Origin: Pseudomonas jessenii | GTDB lineage: Bacteria > Pseudomonadota > Gammaproteobacteria > Pseudomonadales > Pseudomonadaceae | Length of the DNA: 64,000 nucleotides | Assembly (NCBI RefSeq): GCF_002236115.1 | Contig: NZ_NIWT01000008.1 | Coordinates: 62,001-126,000, forward strand | Direction: 5' to 3' | In this document: piece after piece, positions 8,282-16,484 of the stretch | How the letters are laid out: every line of letters starts with the position of its first letter | Position numbering within the stretch: position 1 is the stretch's first letter | The notes under the pieces: generated by a model | Seen by the model: the letters and a program-made list of their open reading frames with translations, nothing else | What the model was told of the DNA's origin: nothing | Database searches by the model: none | Made by a program: the position numbers and the translations under genes

Positions 8282-8836
8282 TTAAGAGTTTTCTGCCTCG
8301 GGCGCACGGAAGGCCTTACTGTAATAGCCGGACTGGTCGAAACAGCAAACCTGCTTCTTGCCGGTTGCAAGCATATCGCAGGCATCACCAATTCGCTTTT
8401 CGCGCGTCTTGAGTTGCTTGGCTGAAGTAATCCAGTGGATCCAGTCTACTCGTGCGATGGTCGTTGTATTATTCCAAACTTTACGAGCCTCAGGAGTGGC
8501 TGCCAGTGCCTCCTCAAAGTCTGCCGGGATGTCAGGCTCGGGTTCCTTTTTCACGGGGGTTAGCTCGAGTGTAACGATATCCCCAACGGCCACACCTGCG
8601 GCGTCGAGTAACTCGCTACTTACCTTCAGCCAATGGCTCAGCTGACCATCGGGCTCAAGGGTTGCCTGGAAATGGTGCCCATTGATTGTGCCTTCAACTG
8701 TCGTCCTTCCTCGCCTCGGAAGCGGTTCACTCGCGTCTCTTGGCAGTACTGCGAACGCCCAGGACATATCATTACCGGGCTTTGCCGGACGAAGAAGCTT
8801 TGCTTCGAATCGGGATTTCACATCGATTATTGTCAT
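8282..8836 (-). CDS. YdeI/OmpD-associated family protein (DUF1905 plus YdeI domain)
   Basis: A protein of 184 residues. The N-terminal half is a DUF1905 barrel (RFEAKLLRPAKPGNDMSWAFAVLP, then TTVEGTINGHHFQATLEPDG, truncated quotes) and the C-terminal half is YdeI-like (PADFEEALAATPEARKVWNN). Start at the ATG of MTIIDVKS, which has GGAGG at 7 bases; an in-frame GTG two codons earlier sits on the ribosome site. Members of the family have been linked to bacteriocin and stress tolerance, but the molecular role is unknown. It stands alone. Confidence 0.86.
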   Translation of the reverse strand: MTIIDVKSRFEAKLLRPAKPGNDMSWAFAVLPRDASEPLPRRGRTTVEGTINGHHFQATLEPDGQLSHWLKVSSELLDAAGVAVGDIVTLELTPVKKEPEPDIPADFEEALAATPEARKVWNNTTTIARVDWIHWITSAKQLKTREKRIGDACDMLATGKKQVCCFDQSGYYSKAFRAPEAENS

Positions 8837-8925
8837 TGCCACTCCTCCAACTAATACGCCTGACTACTTTCTGGCAACATCACTGTAGCGTTCAAATGCG
8901 ACATTGATGACGCCAAGATGAGCGC

Positions 8926-10059
8926 TTAGTTATCCATCACCTCGTCCAGTGCCTTCTCGAGGGTGCTGACCGTGCGCTCGATATTGTGCAGCTTTTCGAG
9001 TCCGAACAATCCGATGCGAAAGGTCTGGAAATCGGCCGGCTCGTCGCATTGCAACGGCACTCCGGCGGCGATCTGCAGGCCGAGGCTGGCAAATTTCTTA
9101 CCGCTCTTGATGTCGGCATCATCGGTGTAGCTCACCACTACGCCAGGAGCCTGAAAACCGGCTGCGGCCACGCTTTTGATGCCTTTGCCGGTCAACATTG
9201 CGCGCACCCGATCGCCCAGAGCCTGTTGTTCGCCGCGGACCTTGTCGAAACCGTAGGCTTGCGTCTCTTTCATCACTTCGTTGAATCGCGCGAGGGAATC
9301 GCTGGGCATGGTCGCATGGTAGGCATGTCCGCCCTGTTCGTAGGCCTGCATGATCTGAAGCCACTTTTTCAGGTCGCAGGCGAAGCTGCTGCTATGCGTC
9401 TGTTCGATGCGCTCGAGGGCCAAAGCACTGAGCATCACCAGGGCGCAGCACGGGGAGGCGCTCCAGCCTTTCTGCGGTGCGCTGATCAGCAGGTCGACTG
9501 CGCATTTGTGCATATCAACCCAAATCGTGCCTGAGGCGATGCAGTCCAGCACGAACAGGCCACCCACCGCATGCACCGCGTCGCCAACGGCCCGCAGGTA
9601 CTCGTCGGGCAGGATAATCCCTGATGAGGTTTCAACGTGGGGGGCGAAGACAATCTGCGGCTTCTGCGCCGCAATGGCTGCCAGCACTTCGTCCAGAGGG
9701 GGTGGAGCGTAGGCAGCCTGGCGACCCGTGTCGACCGGTCGGGCTTTGAGCACCGTGGTGGCCGCCGGGATGTTGCCCATCTCAAGGATCTGGCTCCAGC
9801 GATAACTGAACCAGCCGTTGCGTATCACCAGGCATTGCTGGCCGGTGGCAAACTGTCGTGCCACCGCTTCCATGCCGAATGTGCCGCTGCCCGGGACCAC
9901 CGCAACAGCCTGGGCGTTGTAGACCTGTTTCAGGGTCTTGGAAATGTTCTTCATCACGCCTTGAAATGACTGCGACATGTGGTTGAGCGAGCGGTCGGTG
10001 TAGACCACTGAGTACTCGACCAGCCCCTCGGGATCGATACTGGGATAGAGCTTTGACAT
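8926..10059 (-). CDS. Class V aminotransferase (alanine-glyoxylate/serine-pyruvate type)
   Basis: A PLP enzyme of 377 residues with start MSKLYPSIDP (AGGAG at 7 bases). The PLP lysine is Lys197 in SAPQKGWS and the cofactor-binding Asp is Asp172 in LDCIASG; GSGTFGMEA (58-66) holds the phosphate. The fold matches alanine-glyoxylate, serine-glyoxylate and 2-aminoethylphosphonate-pyruvate aminotransferases, and the substrate cannot be fixed from sequence. It reads in the same direction as the betaine-type binding protein gene upstream but is separated from it by 313 bases. Confidence 0.85.
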   Translation of the reverse strand: MSKLYPSIDPEGLVEYSVVYTDRSLNHMSQSFQGVMKNISKTLKQVYNAQAVAVVPGSGTFGMEAVARQFATGQQCLVIRNGWFSYRWSQILEMGNIPAATTVLKARPVDTGRQAAYAPPPLDEVLAAIAAQKPQIVFAPHVETSSGIILPDEYLRAVGDAVHAVGGLFVLDCIASGTIWVDMHKCAVDLLISAPQKGWSASPCCALVMLSALALERIEQTHSSSFACDLKKWLQIMQAYEQGGHAYHATMPSDSLARFNEVMKETQAYGFDKVRGEQQALGDRVRAMLTGKGIKSVAAAGFQAPGVVVSYTDDADIKSGKKFASLGLQIAAGVPLQCDEPADFQTFRIGLFGLEKLHNIERTVSTLEKALDEVMDN

Positions 10060-10372
10060 GGGTGACTCCTTTGGCAGGGATCTCAGTGGTATCGACCCTG
10101 CCCTAAGCCTTGGCAAATGACAAGATTGCTCGGGATTGAATTGCGACTTCTGTCGAGCGGCTGGCAGGTCGCTGCTGAGTTGTGGGAAGGGGGGCTTAAA
10201 GGTTCAAAAGTGTTTGAAACCCCAAGGGGAATTCATTTTTGGACATTGCGGTTGGGCGGTAGCCGGATCGATACGCCGCTCGCGCCTAGCACATGGGGCC
10301 TAGGCGCTGCGCCGATAAGGATGCTCCCGGTCTATAGAGCCCGGGGAGATTCAATTTGTTGAGAAGTGTCGA
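10060..10372. other. Intergenic stretch of 313 bases with one palindrome
   Basis: I see no convincing gene; an 81-codon plus-strand frame has no ribosome site and no family resemblance. It holds a perfect inverted repeat GCGCCTAG/CTAGGCGC with a 10-base spacer at 10282..10307, about 66 bases past the stop of the binding-protein gene. That repeat may be an operator or a weak terminator, since no T-run is present. Confidence 0.5.
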
Positions 10373-11314
10373 CTATTTGGACGCAGTATCCATATAAGAC
10401 TTTACCGCCGCGAGCCCAGGTTGACCTTCCACTGTTTGAACATCAAGCAACGTTCTATCAAGCCATTCGGGATGGGCACTCAGCCATTTTTTTACCGCAG
10501 AGCGTGGGTCAAGGCCACCATTGATCACGTAGTCCATCATGGTGTTTTCGGCATCGATGGAAAACTCCAGATTTTTCAGGAGTTGGCCCACGTTAGGGCA
10601 TTCCTCCAGATATCCCGTACGCACGTCGGTCCGCACCGACGATGCGCCGAAATTTTCTCCGTAGTACTTGTCGCCACCTGACAAATATTCCAGTTCAATA
10701 TTCTTGTTCATTGGGTGAGGAGCCCAGCCCAGAAACACAATCCAGTCGTTCTTTCTGATTTGCCTGCCGACTTGTGTCAGCATGCCCTTCTCACTGGACT
10801 CAACCAGGCTCCAGCTACCCAGGTTATACGCGTTATCCGCGATGAGGTTCTGGATCGGTTTGTTTCCGCCTGGCTCTACTCCATAGATTTTCCCGCCAAA
10901 CTTTGACTTGTAAGTGTCCAGGTCAGCATAGCTTTTTACACCTTGCTCATAGACGTATCGCGGAACCGCCAAGGTAAATTTTGCGCCCGTGAGGTTCACT
11001 CGCACTGTCTGAATCGACTTGTTGTTGTAGTAAGGCTGAGCCGCCTCGATCAATGCGGGATCCCATGTTCCGAGGAACACGTCGATACTCTTGCCTTCCA
11101 TCGCCTTGTAGGCAATTCCCGTCGATAACGTTATGACTTTTGGGGCGTAGCCCAGTCCTTCCAATACTGCTGTGGTCAAAGACGTCGTCAACGTGATGTC
11201 GGTCCATCCCACCTCTGCGAACTGAGGCGCGCGACACCCCACAGGGTCCGCGGCGCCGGCAATCCCCTGGAATGTCATCAACAGCACGGCACAACCGATA
11301 GCACTGCTTTTCAT
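10373..11314 (-). CDS. Orphan ABC substrate-binding protein, choline/betaine type (ChoX-like)
   Basis: A protein of 313 residues with a signal peptide (MKSSAIGCAVLLMTFQGIAG-AADP) and a mature OpuAC fold. Features such as DVFLGTWDPAL, VPRYVYEQGVKSYADL and FLGWAPHPMN are typical of ChoX/CbcX periplasmic proteins that cage a trimethylammonium group with aromatic residues. No ABC permease or ATPase gene is nearby. In Pseudomonas, orphan binding proteins of this kind (BetX, CaiX) are known to dock on the shared CbcWV transporter. It diverges from a BetI-like repressor, so the ligand is probably a quaternary ammonium compound; which one is not evident. Confidence 0.88.
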   Translation of the reverse strand: MKSSAIGCAVLLMTFQGIAGAADPVGCRAPQFAEVGWTDITLTTSLTTAVLEGLGYAPKVITLSTGIAYKAMEGKSIDVFLGTWDPALIEAAQPYYNNKSIQTVRVNLTGAKFTLAVPRYVYEQGVKSYADLDTYKSKFGGKIYGVEPGGNKPIQNLIADNAYNLGSWSLVESSEKGMLTQVGRQIRKNDWIVFLGWAPHPMNKNIELEYLSGGDKYYGENFGASSVRTDVRTGYLEECPNVGQLLKNLEFSIDAENTMMDYVINGGLDPRSAVKKWLSAHPEWLDRTLLDVQTVEGQPGLAAVKSYMDTASK

Positions 11315-11364
11315 ACCGGATCCCCTTGCGTTCTCTTGTTTTTTGGAGAATCCAGTGATAACTT

Positions 11365-11392
11365 TTTTTTCATTGAGTGTCCAATGAAAAAA
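11365..11392. promoter_or_regulatory. Perfect palindrome between the binding-protein and BetI-like genes
   Basis: Arms TTTTTTCATTG and CAATGAAAAAA (11 bases each, perfect) are separated by AGTGTC. The core CATTGAGTGTCCAATG resembles BetI operators. It lies in the 89-base divergent control region and overlaps an alternative GTG start of the regulator, which favours the downstream ATG at 11404. It is the likely operator for both directions. Confidence 0.7.
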
Positions 11393-11403
11393 GAGAGCCC
11401 CCC

Positions 11404-11994
11404 ATGCCAAAGGTCGGAATGCAGGAAATCAGAAGGAAGCAGCTCGTTGAGGCGACGCTCACCCTCATTGGTGAGCAAGGCATGGCGGGTACCAGCATGG
11501 CTCAGGTCAGCGCCCGTGCGGGGTTGGCCAACGGCATCGTCCACCACTATTTCTCGGACAAGAATGCTTTGCTTGAAGCCACCTTGAGAGAGCTGAACAA
11601 ACGCATAAATGCCGAGATCTTTGCGCGCCTGCGGAAGTCCGCAACACCCGCTGAGCGTGTTCTCGCGTTTGTGGACGGGAACGTCAGTGCCTTGAACCTG
11701 ACGCGAGACAATGTTGCGGCCTGGCTCGCTTTCTGGGCCCAGGTACCGCAGTCCCCCAAACTGCAGCGGGTACAGAACATCGTTGCGCGCAGGAGCCACT
11801 CCTTACTTTTCCATGCCTTGTCAAAAAGCATGGACAAGGCAATAGCCCATTCCAAGGCGCAAATGATCGCGATCTTCATCGACGGCTTATGGTTGAGGGC
11901 TGCGGTCGATTGCAACCCGGACACGATCGATGATTCGCGTCGTTTGGCTTACGAGTTCCTCAACAACGTACTTGGTTATGATCTGGAGGCGTAG
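11404..11994 (+). CDS. BetI-like TetR-family repressor
   Basis: A protein of 196 residues starting MPKVGMQEIRRKQLVEATL, the start shared with BetI. The TetR helix-turn-helix is at about 28-50 (TSMAQVSARAGLANGIVHHY). BetI represses choline oxidation genes and releases DNA when choline or betaine aldehyde binds. This copy is not next to betBA but to an amidase and an orphan binding protein, so it is probably a paralogue with its own inducer. Its stop is only 2 bases before the amidase start. Confidence 0.87.
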   Translation: MPKVGMQEIRRKQLVEATLTLIGEQGMAGTSMAQVSARAGLANGIVHHYFSDKNALLEATLRELNKRINAEIFARLRKSATPAERVLAFVDGNVSALNLTRDNVAAWLAFWAQVPQSPKLQRVQNIVARRSHSLLFHALSKSMDKAIAHSKAQMIAIFIDGLWLRAAVDCNPDTIDDSRRLAYEFLNNVLGYDLEA

Positions 11995-11996
11995 AA

Positions 11997-13421
11997 ATGA
12001 CACCTGAAGAGTTTAAAAGTCTTGATGCCGTGGGCCTCGTTCAACGGTTGAAGTCCGGTGAAGTCACTCCGCTGGAGTTAGTCAACCTGGCAGCCAGAGA
12101 AATTGAAATCCAGGACCCTGCCTTGGGCGCGGTCGTTGCAATCGATACCGAAGGCGCGCAACGAGCGGCGCTAGATCCCAAGGCAGGACTACTCGCAGGT
12201 GTACCGATCCTGATAAAGGACACCAATATCGATGTAAAAGGCTTTGCAACCAGGCACGGTTCGCGATTGTACGAAGATGCCGCCCCCGCTCAGGTCGACA
12301 GTGAGTTTGTGAGTCGATTGCGCAAGGCCGGGGCAATCATTCTCGGGAAAACCAAAACACCTGAGTTTGCAGGAGACTTTGTGACAGAGCCTGAATGGCA
12401 AGGCCCTTGTCGAAACCCCAGGAATCCGCAGTACGCTTCTGGTGGATCAAGTGGAGGATCCGCCTGTGCCGTGGGCGCAGGCATGGTGCCAGTTGCACAC
12501 GGCACCGACTGTGGCGGGTCGATCAGGGTTCCGGCTTCCGTTTGTGGTGTGGTTGGGCTGAAGCCAAGCAGGGGACGCAACCCTGTAGGTCCTCATGTCG
12601 GTGAGTTTGTTGGTGGCCTTGATTCCGAGCATGTACTGACCAGGACTGTTCGCGATAGCGCATTGCTGCTGGATGTCCTGTCTGGCTATGAACCAGGCGC
12701 GCCTTATGCTGCTCCCCCCGCCCCTCTTTCTTGGCTCGAATGCCTGAAGACGAGGTCGCCACGACTCAAAATCGCCTTTGCCTGTGCCCGTCCAGATGGC
12801 TCGAATATCGATGAGGCCATCCACAAAGCCATATTGAATGCTGTGGATTTTTTAAGTAAAGACGGCCATGAATTACGCCCGTTCAATTGGCCAGACATGA
12901 CCAAAGCCGGTGCAGCTGCTGCATTATTCTGGCAGATGGAAATTGAGGCCTTGATGGAACACAAAGCCCAAACTCGCGGTTATCCGATCTCGGCACAAGA
13001 TGTTGAATGGATTACCTATGAGTTTTACAAATGCTCGACTCAGAGAACGGCACTGGATGTACACCATGCACGGGCTACCCAGAACAAAGTAAGCCACGAC
13101 ATGGCCGATAGCTTCACCGATATCGACGTCCTCATCACGCCAACGGTAGCGCTTGCTCCACCGTTGATTGGTGGTTTTGTCGCCACAGGGGAAAGGTATC
13201 TGGACGAGTGGTATAAAAACGCTTACGCATTTTCTCCCTTCACCGAAGTTTTCAACTTGACCGGCCAGCCAGCCATCAGTATCCCCGTCGGGATCATGGA
13301 GAACGGCCTTCCAATCGGGATGCAGATAGTTGGCAAATTTGGTGACGAGGAAACCATCCTTAGACTTGCAAGTGAAGTTGAACGGAGCTTGTTAGCAACC
13401 ACCCTGTTTGCAAAGGCATGA
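11997..13421 (+). CDS. Amidase-signature family hydrolase
   Basis: A protein of 474 residues. The Ser-cisSer-Lys triad is complete: Lys74 in ILIKDTN, Ser151 in GGSSGGSA and the nucleophile Ser175 in DCGGSIRVPAS. The length is typical. It is co-transcribed with the BetI-like repressor (2-base gap). GatA is unlikely because no GatB or GatC is near. The betaine-type neighbours suggest an amide carrying a trimethylammonium group, such as carnitinamide; this is inference from context only. Confidence 0.88.
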   Translation: MTPEEFKSLDAVGLVQRLKSGEVTPLELVNLAAREIEIQDPALGAVVAIDTEGAQRAALDPKAGLLAGVPILIKDTNIDVKGFATRHGSRLYEDAAPAQVDSEFVSRLRKAGAIILGKTKTPEFAGDFVTEPEWQGPCRNPRNPQYASGGSSGGSACAVGAGMVPVAHGTDCGGSIRVPASVCGVVGLKPSRGRNPVGPHVGEFVGGLDSEHVLTRTVRDSALLLDVLSGYEPGAPYAAPPAPLSWLECLKTRSPRLKIAFACARPDGSNIDEAIHKAILNAVDFLSKDGHELRPFNWPDMTKAGAAAALFWQMEIEALMEHKAQTRGYPISAQDVEWITYEFYKCSTQRTALDVHHARATQNKVSHDMADSFTDIDVLITPTVALAPPLIGGFVATGERYLDEWYKNAYAFSPFTEVFNLTGQPAISIPVGIMENGLPIGMQIVGKFGDEETILRLASEVERSLLATTLFAKA

Positions 13422-13583
13422 TCACGCGCTGAACTACGACAGATTTTCTGCGCGTTGTCGCTGGCTCGCTGAATTGACCCAAACTCTATAGACACTTCCT
13501 GCAGGCAGTTATTGGATCGTTGCCTGACGTGATTGGCTGCTTCACGGGCAAAAGGAAATTTTTATGAGTGTCGGATTTGGGTC

Positions 13584-13600
13584 GATTCTGTTGAGAAATC
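13584..13600 (+). repeat. Relic resembling the IS1182 terminal inverted repeat
   Basis: GATTCTGTTGAGAAATC matches 14 of 17 bases of the terminal repeat of the intact IS at 20287..21895. No transposase remnant is seen beside it, so it may be a decayed end or chance. Confidence 0.25.
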
Positions 13601-13713
13601 CAGCTTCGGTTTCCACCGCAGAAAAGTTCGCGCCTGTGTGCGCAATCCGTGTTTTGCGCAAAAGATTCAGGGCTCAGTGACATAGCCGCGTGCAAAAAAG
13701 ACGCTCGCACTAC

Positions 13714-14610
13714 TCACGCTCGGCCCAAATCACTCTTGATCTGCTTTGCGCATATGCCCATCTGCTTTGTGACCCAATCCCTGAAAGCGGTGCACTTGGC
13801 ACTTTCCTCAAAAGGCCTGGGTGACAGTAGGCAATAGGCCGACCCGTCCTGGATAAAGCCAAACGGTGCGATCAGTTGTCCGGACCTGAGTTCATCCTGA
13901 ACCATGAGAAAGGACACCACACTGATCCCCAATCCCGCAGCTGCTGCCTGAATACAAAGATAGAAATGCTCATAGTCGACCGAGCCAGCATTAGGCATAG
14001 CCATTTCCGAAAGGCGCAGCCAGTTGTCCCAGGCCAACGGGCGTGTCTGGCTACGTAGCAAGCGCACTCCTTGCGATTTCCTTTTATCGGGACTATTGGA
14101 CGGGGTGCACACAGGTCCAATCCATTCCTCACAAATCGTCACGCTGTGGATTGATTGATCCAAGTGAAAATCATCACGTCGGATGGCCAGATCCGCACCT
14201 GAGCGCGCGAAGTCTATAGGACCACCGGCCGCCAGCAGTTGGACTTGAAGGTGCGGGTGAGCGGCATGGAAGTCAGGCAGTCGCGGGATCAGCCATTTCA
14301 TTGCGATGGTAGGTTCACACGATAGTACGAGTACGTCCTCGCGGACTTCTCCCTGCAACCGGTAAACAGCACTTTCCAATTGTTCGAACATGGGCCCGGT
14401 AACGTCGTACAGAAGGCGGCCAGCACGGTTGAGAAAGATCGCACGGTTGCGCCGATCAAAAAGTTCGACCCCTATTGCCTCCTCCAACAATCGAACCTGG
14501 CGGCTGACTGCGCCATGGGTGACGTGCAGCTGCTGAGCGGCTCTCACGAAGCTTTGAGTCTGGGCCGCAACGTTGAAAAAACGAAACGCAGCCAAAGGAG
14601 GCAAATTCAT
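13714..14610 (-). CDS. LysR-family transcriptional regulator, GcvA-like
   Basis: A protein of 298 residues beginning MNLPPLAAFRFFNVAAQTQS, with the LysR helix-turn-helix at about 18-45 (SFVRAAQQLHVTHGAVSRQV). The opening and the effector domain (RLPDFHAAHPHLQVQLLA) resemble the GcvA/AmpR branch. It diverges from the LysE exporter gene across 274 bases, a layout in which the LysR protein often controls the exporter. The inducer is not known. Confidence 0.88.
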   Translation of the reverse strand: MNLPPLAAFRFFNVAAQTQSFVRAAQQLHVTHGAVSRQVRLLEEAIGVELFDRRNRAIFLNRAGRLLYDVTGPMFEQLESAVYRLQGEVREDVLVLSCEPTIAMKWLIPRLPDFHAAHPHLQVQLLAAGGPIDFARSGADLAIRRDDFHLDQSIHSVTICEEWIGPVCTPSNSPDKRKSQGVRLLRSQTRPLAWDNWLRLSEMAMPNAGSVDYEHFYLCIQAAAAGLGISVVSFLMVQDELRSGQLIAPFGFIQDGSAYCLLSPRPFEESAKCTAFRDWVTKQMGICAKQIKSDLGRA

Positions 14611-14884
14611 ATTGACGATGATTACTCACAGGTTTCGACGACTATAAATCGTTTTTTTTATCGGTGGCAACTCTCCATCATGACCTCCATTCGCCCCATC
14701 TGCACGCACAACTATCAATGATTAGAGGCATTGCATGAATGCCATGCGAAGCCAAATACCACTGGGTGATGTAAGTGCCGCGAGCAAGTGAAGCTGCCAC
14801 CCACCCTCAATCTGTGCAAAAACGTAGCGCAAATGCAATTACTGCCGTTCGCGGCATGGGCATCCATTGCGCCGGAGAGTCTTC

Positions 14885-15502
14885 ATGAACGAATTGCTTC
14901 TAGTTGCTGCCATTTCCATCCTGGCAGTTATCAGCCCCGGGTCTGACTTCGCCATGGTCACCCGCAACAGTTATGCATATGGGCGACGCAGCGGTTTGAT
15001 GGCCGCACTGGGTATCGCCTGTGGCGTCCAGATTCACGTTTTCTACACAGTGTTCGGCGCTGCAGTGATCTTCACTCAATCACCCTTGCTGTTCATGGCA
15101 ATGAAGTTGCTGGGCGCCGGATACCTCATTTATCTGGGTATCAAGTCCCTGACCAGTACTTCTTCGTTGACATTTGGTGGCGCCAACGCCTCAGCCCCTT
15201 CATCCTGGGAAGCATTTCGTACTGGCTTTTTCACTAACGCGCTCAACCCTAAAACCATGTTGTTCGTGGTGGCGACATATAGCCAAGTGGTGCACACAGG
15301 CAGTTCGCTAACCGCAAACTTTGCGTACGGCCTGTTTATGTCGTTCACCCATTGGGCGTGGTTCAGTTTCGTGGCACTGTTTTTCTCCGCTGAAGCGTTG
15401 CGCCGGCGAATGCTGGAAAAGCAGCAGGTTATCGACAGACTCATTGGCACGGCACTGATCGGCTTGGCGGCGCTTCTGGTCATTCCAGGGGTTGGAGGTT
15501 AG
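14885..15502 (+). CDS. LysE/RhtB-family amino acid exporter
   Basis: An inner-membrane protein of 205 residues with about six hydrophobic segments. The N-terminal ISPGSDFAMVTRNSYAYGRRSG is the LysE/RhtB hallmark. Start at MNELLLVAA, with GGAGAG about 6 bases upstream. Members export lysine, arginine, threonine, homoserine or related compounds; the substrate here is not evident. The divergent LysR gene is the probable regulator. Confidence 0.88.
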   Translation: MNELLLVAAISILAVISPGSDFAMVTRNSYAYGRRSGLMAALGIACGVQIHVFYTVFGAAVIFTQSPLLFMAMKLLGAGYLIYLGIKSLTSTSSLTFGGANASAPSSWEAFRTGFFTNALNPKTMLFVVATYSQVVHTGSSLTANFAYGLFMSFTHWAWFSFVALFFSAEALRRRMLEKQQVIDRLIGTALIGLAALLVIPGVGG

Positions 15503-15738
15503 TGTCGGAGGAGTGTTATGAGGTCAGTGCGAAGGGCTCCTTATAGGCAGCAATCGGCTGACAATCGCATTCACTTTTGTATCACCGCTTGAACTGGCTG
15601 GGTGCTATCAGTGCAGTTACGGGTTGCGATGTTTTCTCGGGCAGTCGCCGCAGCCTGATTTGGTCGCCGGCACTCCCGGCTTGCCGAGTCAGCCCGCCGG
15701 CCATACGATTCGACTATTCCTCAGGCGGAGGAGTCATT

Positions 15739-16482
15739 GTGAAGCCGGTGATGCTCCTGACGCGCATCCTGGCGCCTGCCATCGCTCTGGCGTTGGCATC
15801 TGCCGGTCTGCATGCCGACGACCCGTTCGCGCCGTTGCGCGATGCCATGGTGCGGGAGATCGCCAACATGTCGTCCGTCACCCGCGACGAAACCGGCAGA
15901 GTCGAGTTTGCCGCGCCGGTGATGGCCGCGATGGCCAAGGTGCCACGCCATAAGTTCGTCCCGCCCGACGAGGTGCCCTACGCCTACGAAAATCGTCCGC
16001 TGCCGATCGGCTACGGCCAGACCATCTCCCAGCCGTACATCGTCGCCTTGATGACCGACCTGACGCAGGTCGGGCCCGGCGACGTGGTACTCGAGATCGG
16101 CACTGGCTCGGGCTACCAAGCGGCGATCCTCGCCGAGCTGGCGCAGGCGGTCTATACGATGGAGATCATCGAGCCGCTGGCAGTGCAGGCCGGGGAGCGC
16201 TTGGGCCGTCTGGGATATGCGAAGGTGCAGGCCCGGCTGGGCGATGGCTACCACGGCTGGCCCGAGCACGGGCCTTACGACGCCATCCTCGTCACCGCCG
16301 CCGCCAGCCATGTGCCGCCGCCACTGATCGCCCAGCTCAAGGCCGGCGGACGGATGGTAATCCCGGTCGGCGCGCCGTTCATGATCCAGTACCTGCTGCT
16401 GATCGAGAAGGCCGGCGATGGCAGTGTGTCCACCCGGCAGGTGCTGCCTGTGAGCTTCGTGCCGCTGGTCGGAGGCGGTTGA
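15739..16482 (+). CDS. Exported protein-L-isoaspartate O-methyltransferase
   Basis: A protein of 247 residues with a GTG start (GGAGGAG 6 bases upstream). The first 25 residues form a signal peptide (VKPVMLLTRILAPAIALALA, cleaved near LHADD). The SAM-binding motif VLEIGTGSGYQAAILAEL and the PIGYGQTISQPYIVALM segment are those of PCMT, which methylates isoaspartyl residues to start repair. Classical Pcm is cytosolic, so an exported form is unusual. It is 2 bases upstream of a membrane spermidine-synthase-like gene. Both are richer in GC than their neighbours. Confidence 0.86.
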   Translation: MKPVMLLTRILAPAIALALASAGLHADDPFAPLRDAMVREIANMSSVTRDETGRVEFAAPVMAAMAKVPRHKFVPPDEVPYAYENRPLPIGYGQTISQPYIVALMTDLTQVGPGDVVLEIGTGSGYQAAILAELAQAVYTMEIIEPLAVQAGERLGRLGYAKVQARLGDGYHGWPEHGPYDAILVTAAASHVPPPLIAQLKAGGRMVIPVGAPFMIQYLLLIEKAGDGSVSTRQVLPVSFVPLVGGG

Positions 16483-16484
16483 GC

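Noticed and set aside
10117..10362. 81-codon plus-strand frame in the intergenic stretch
   Set aside because: No ribosome site, no family resemblance, base composition unlike a coding gene.
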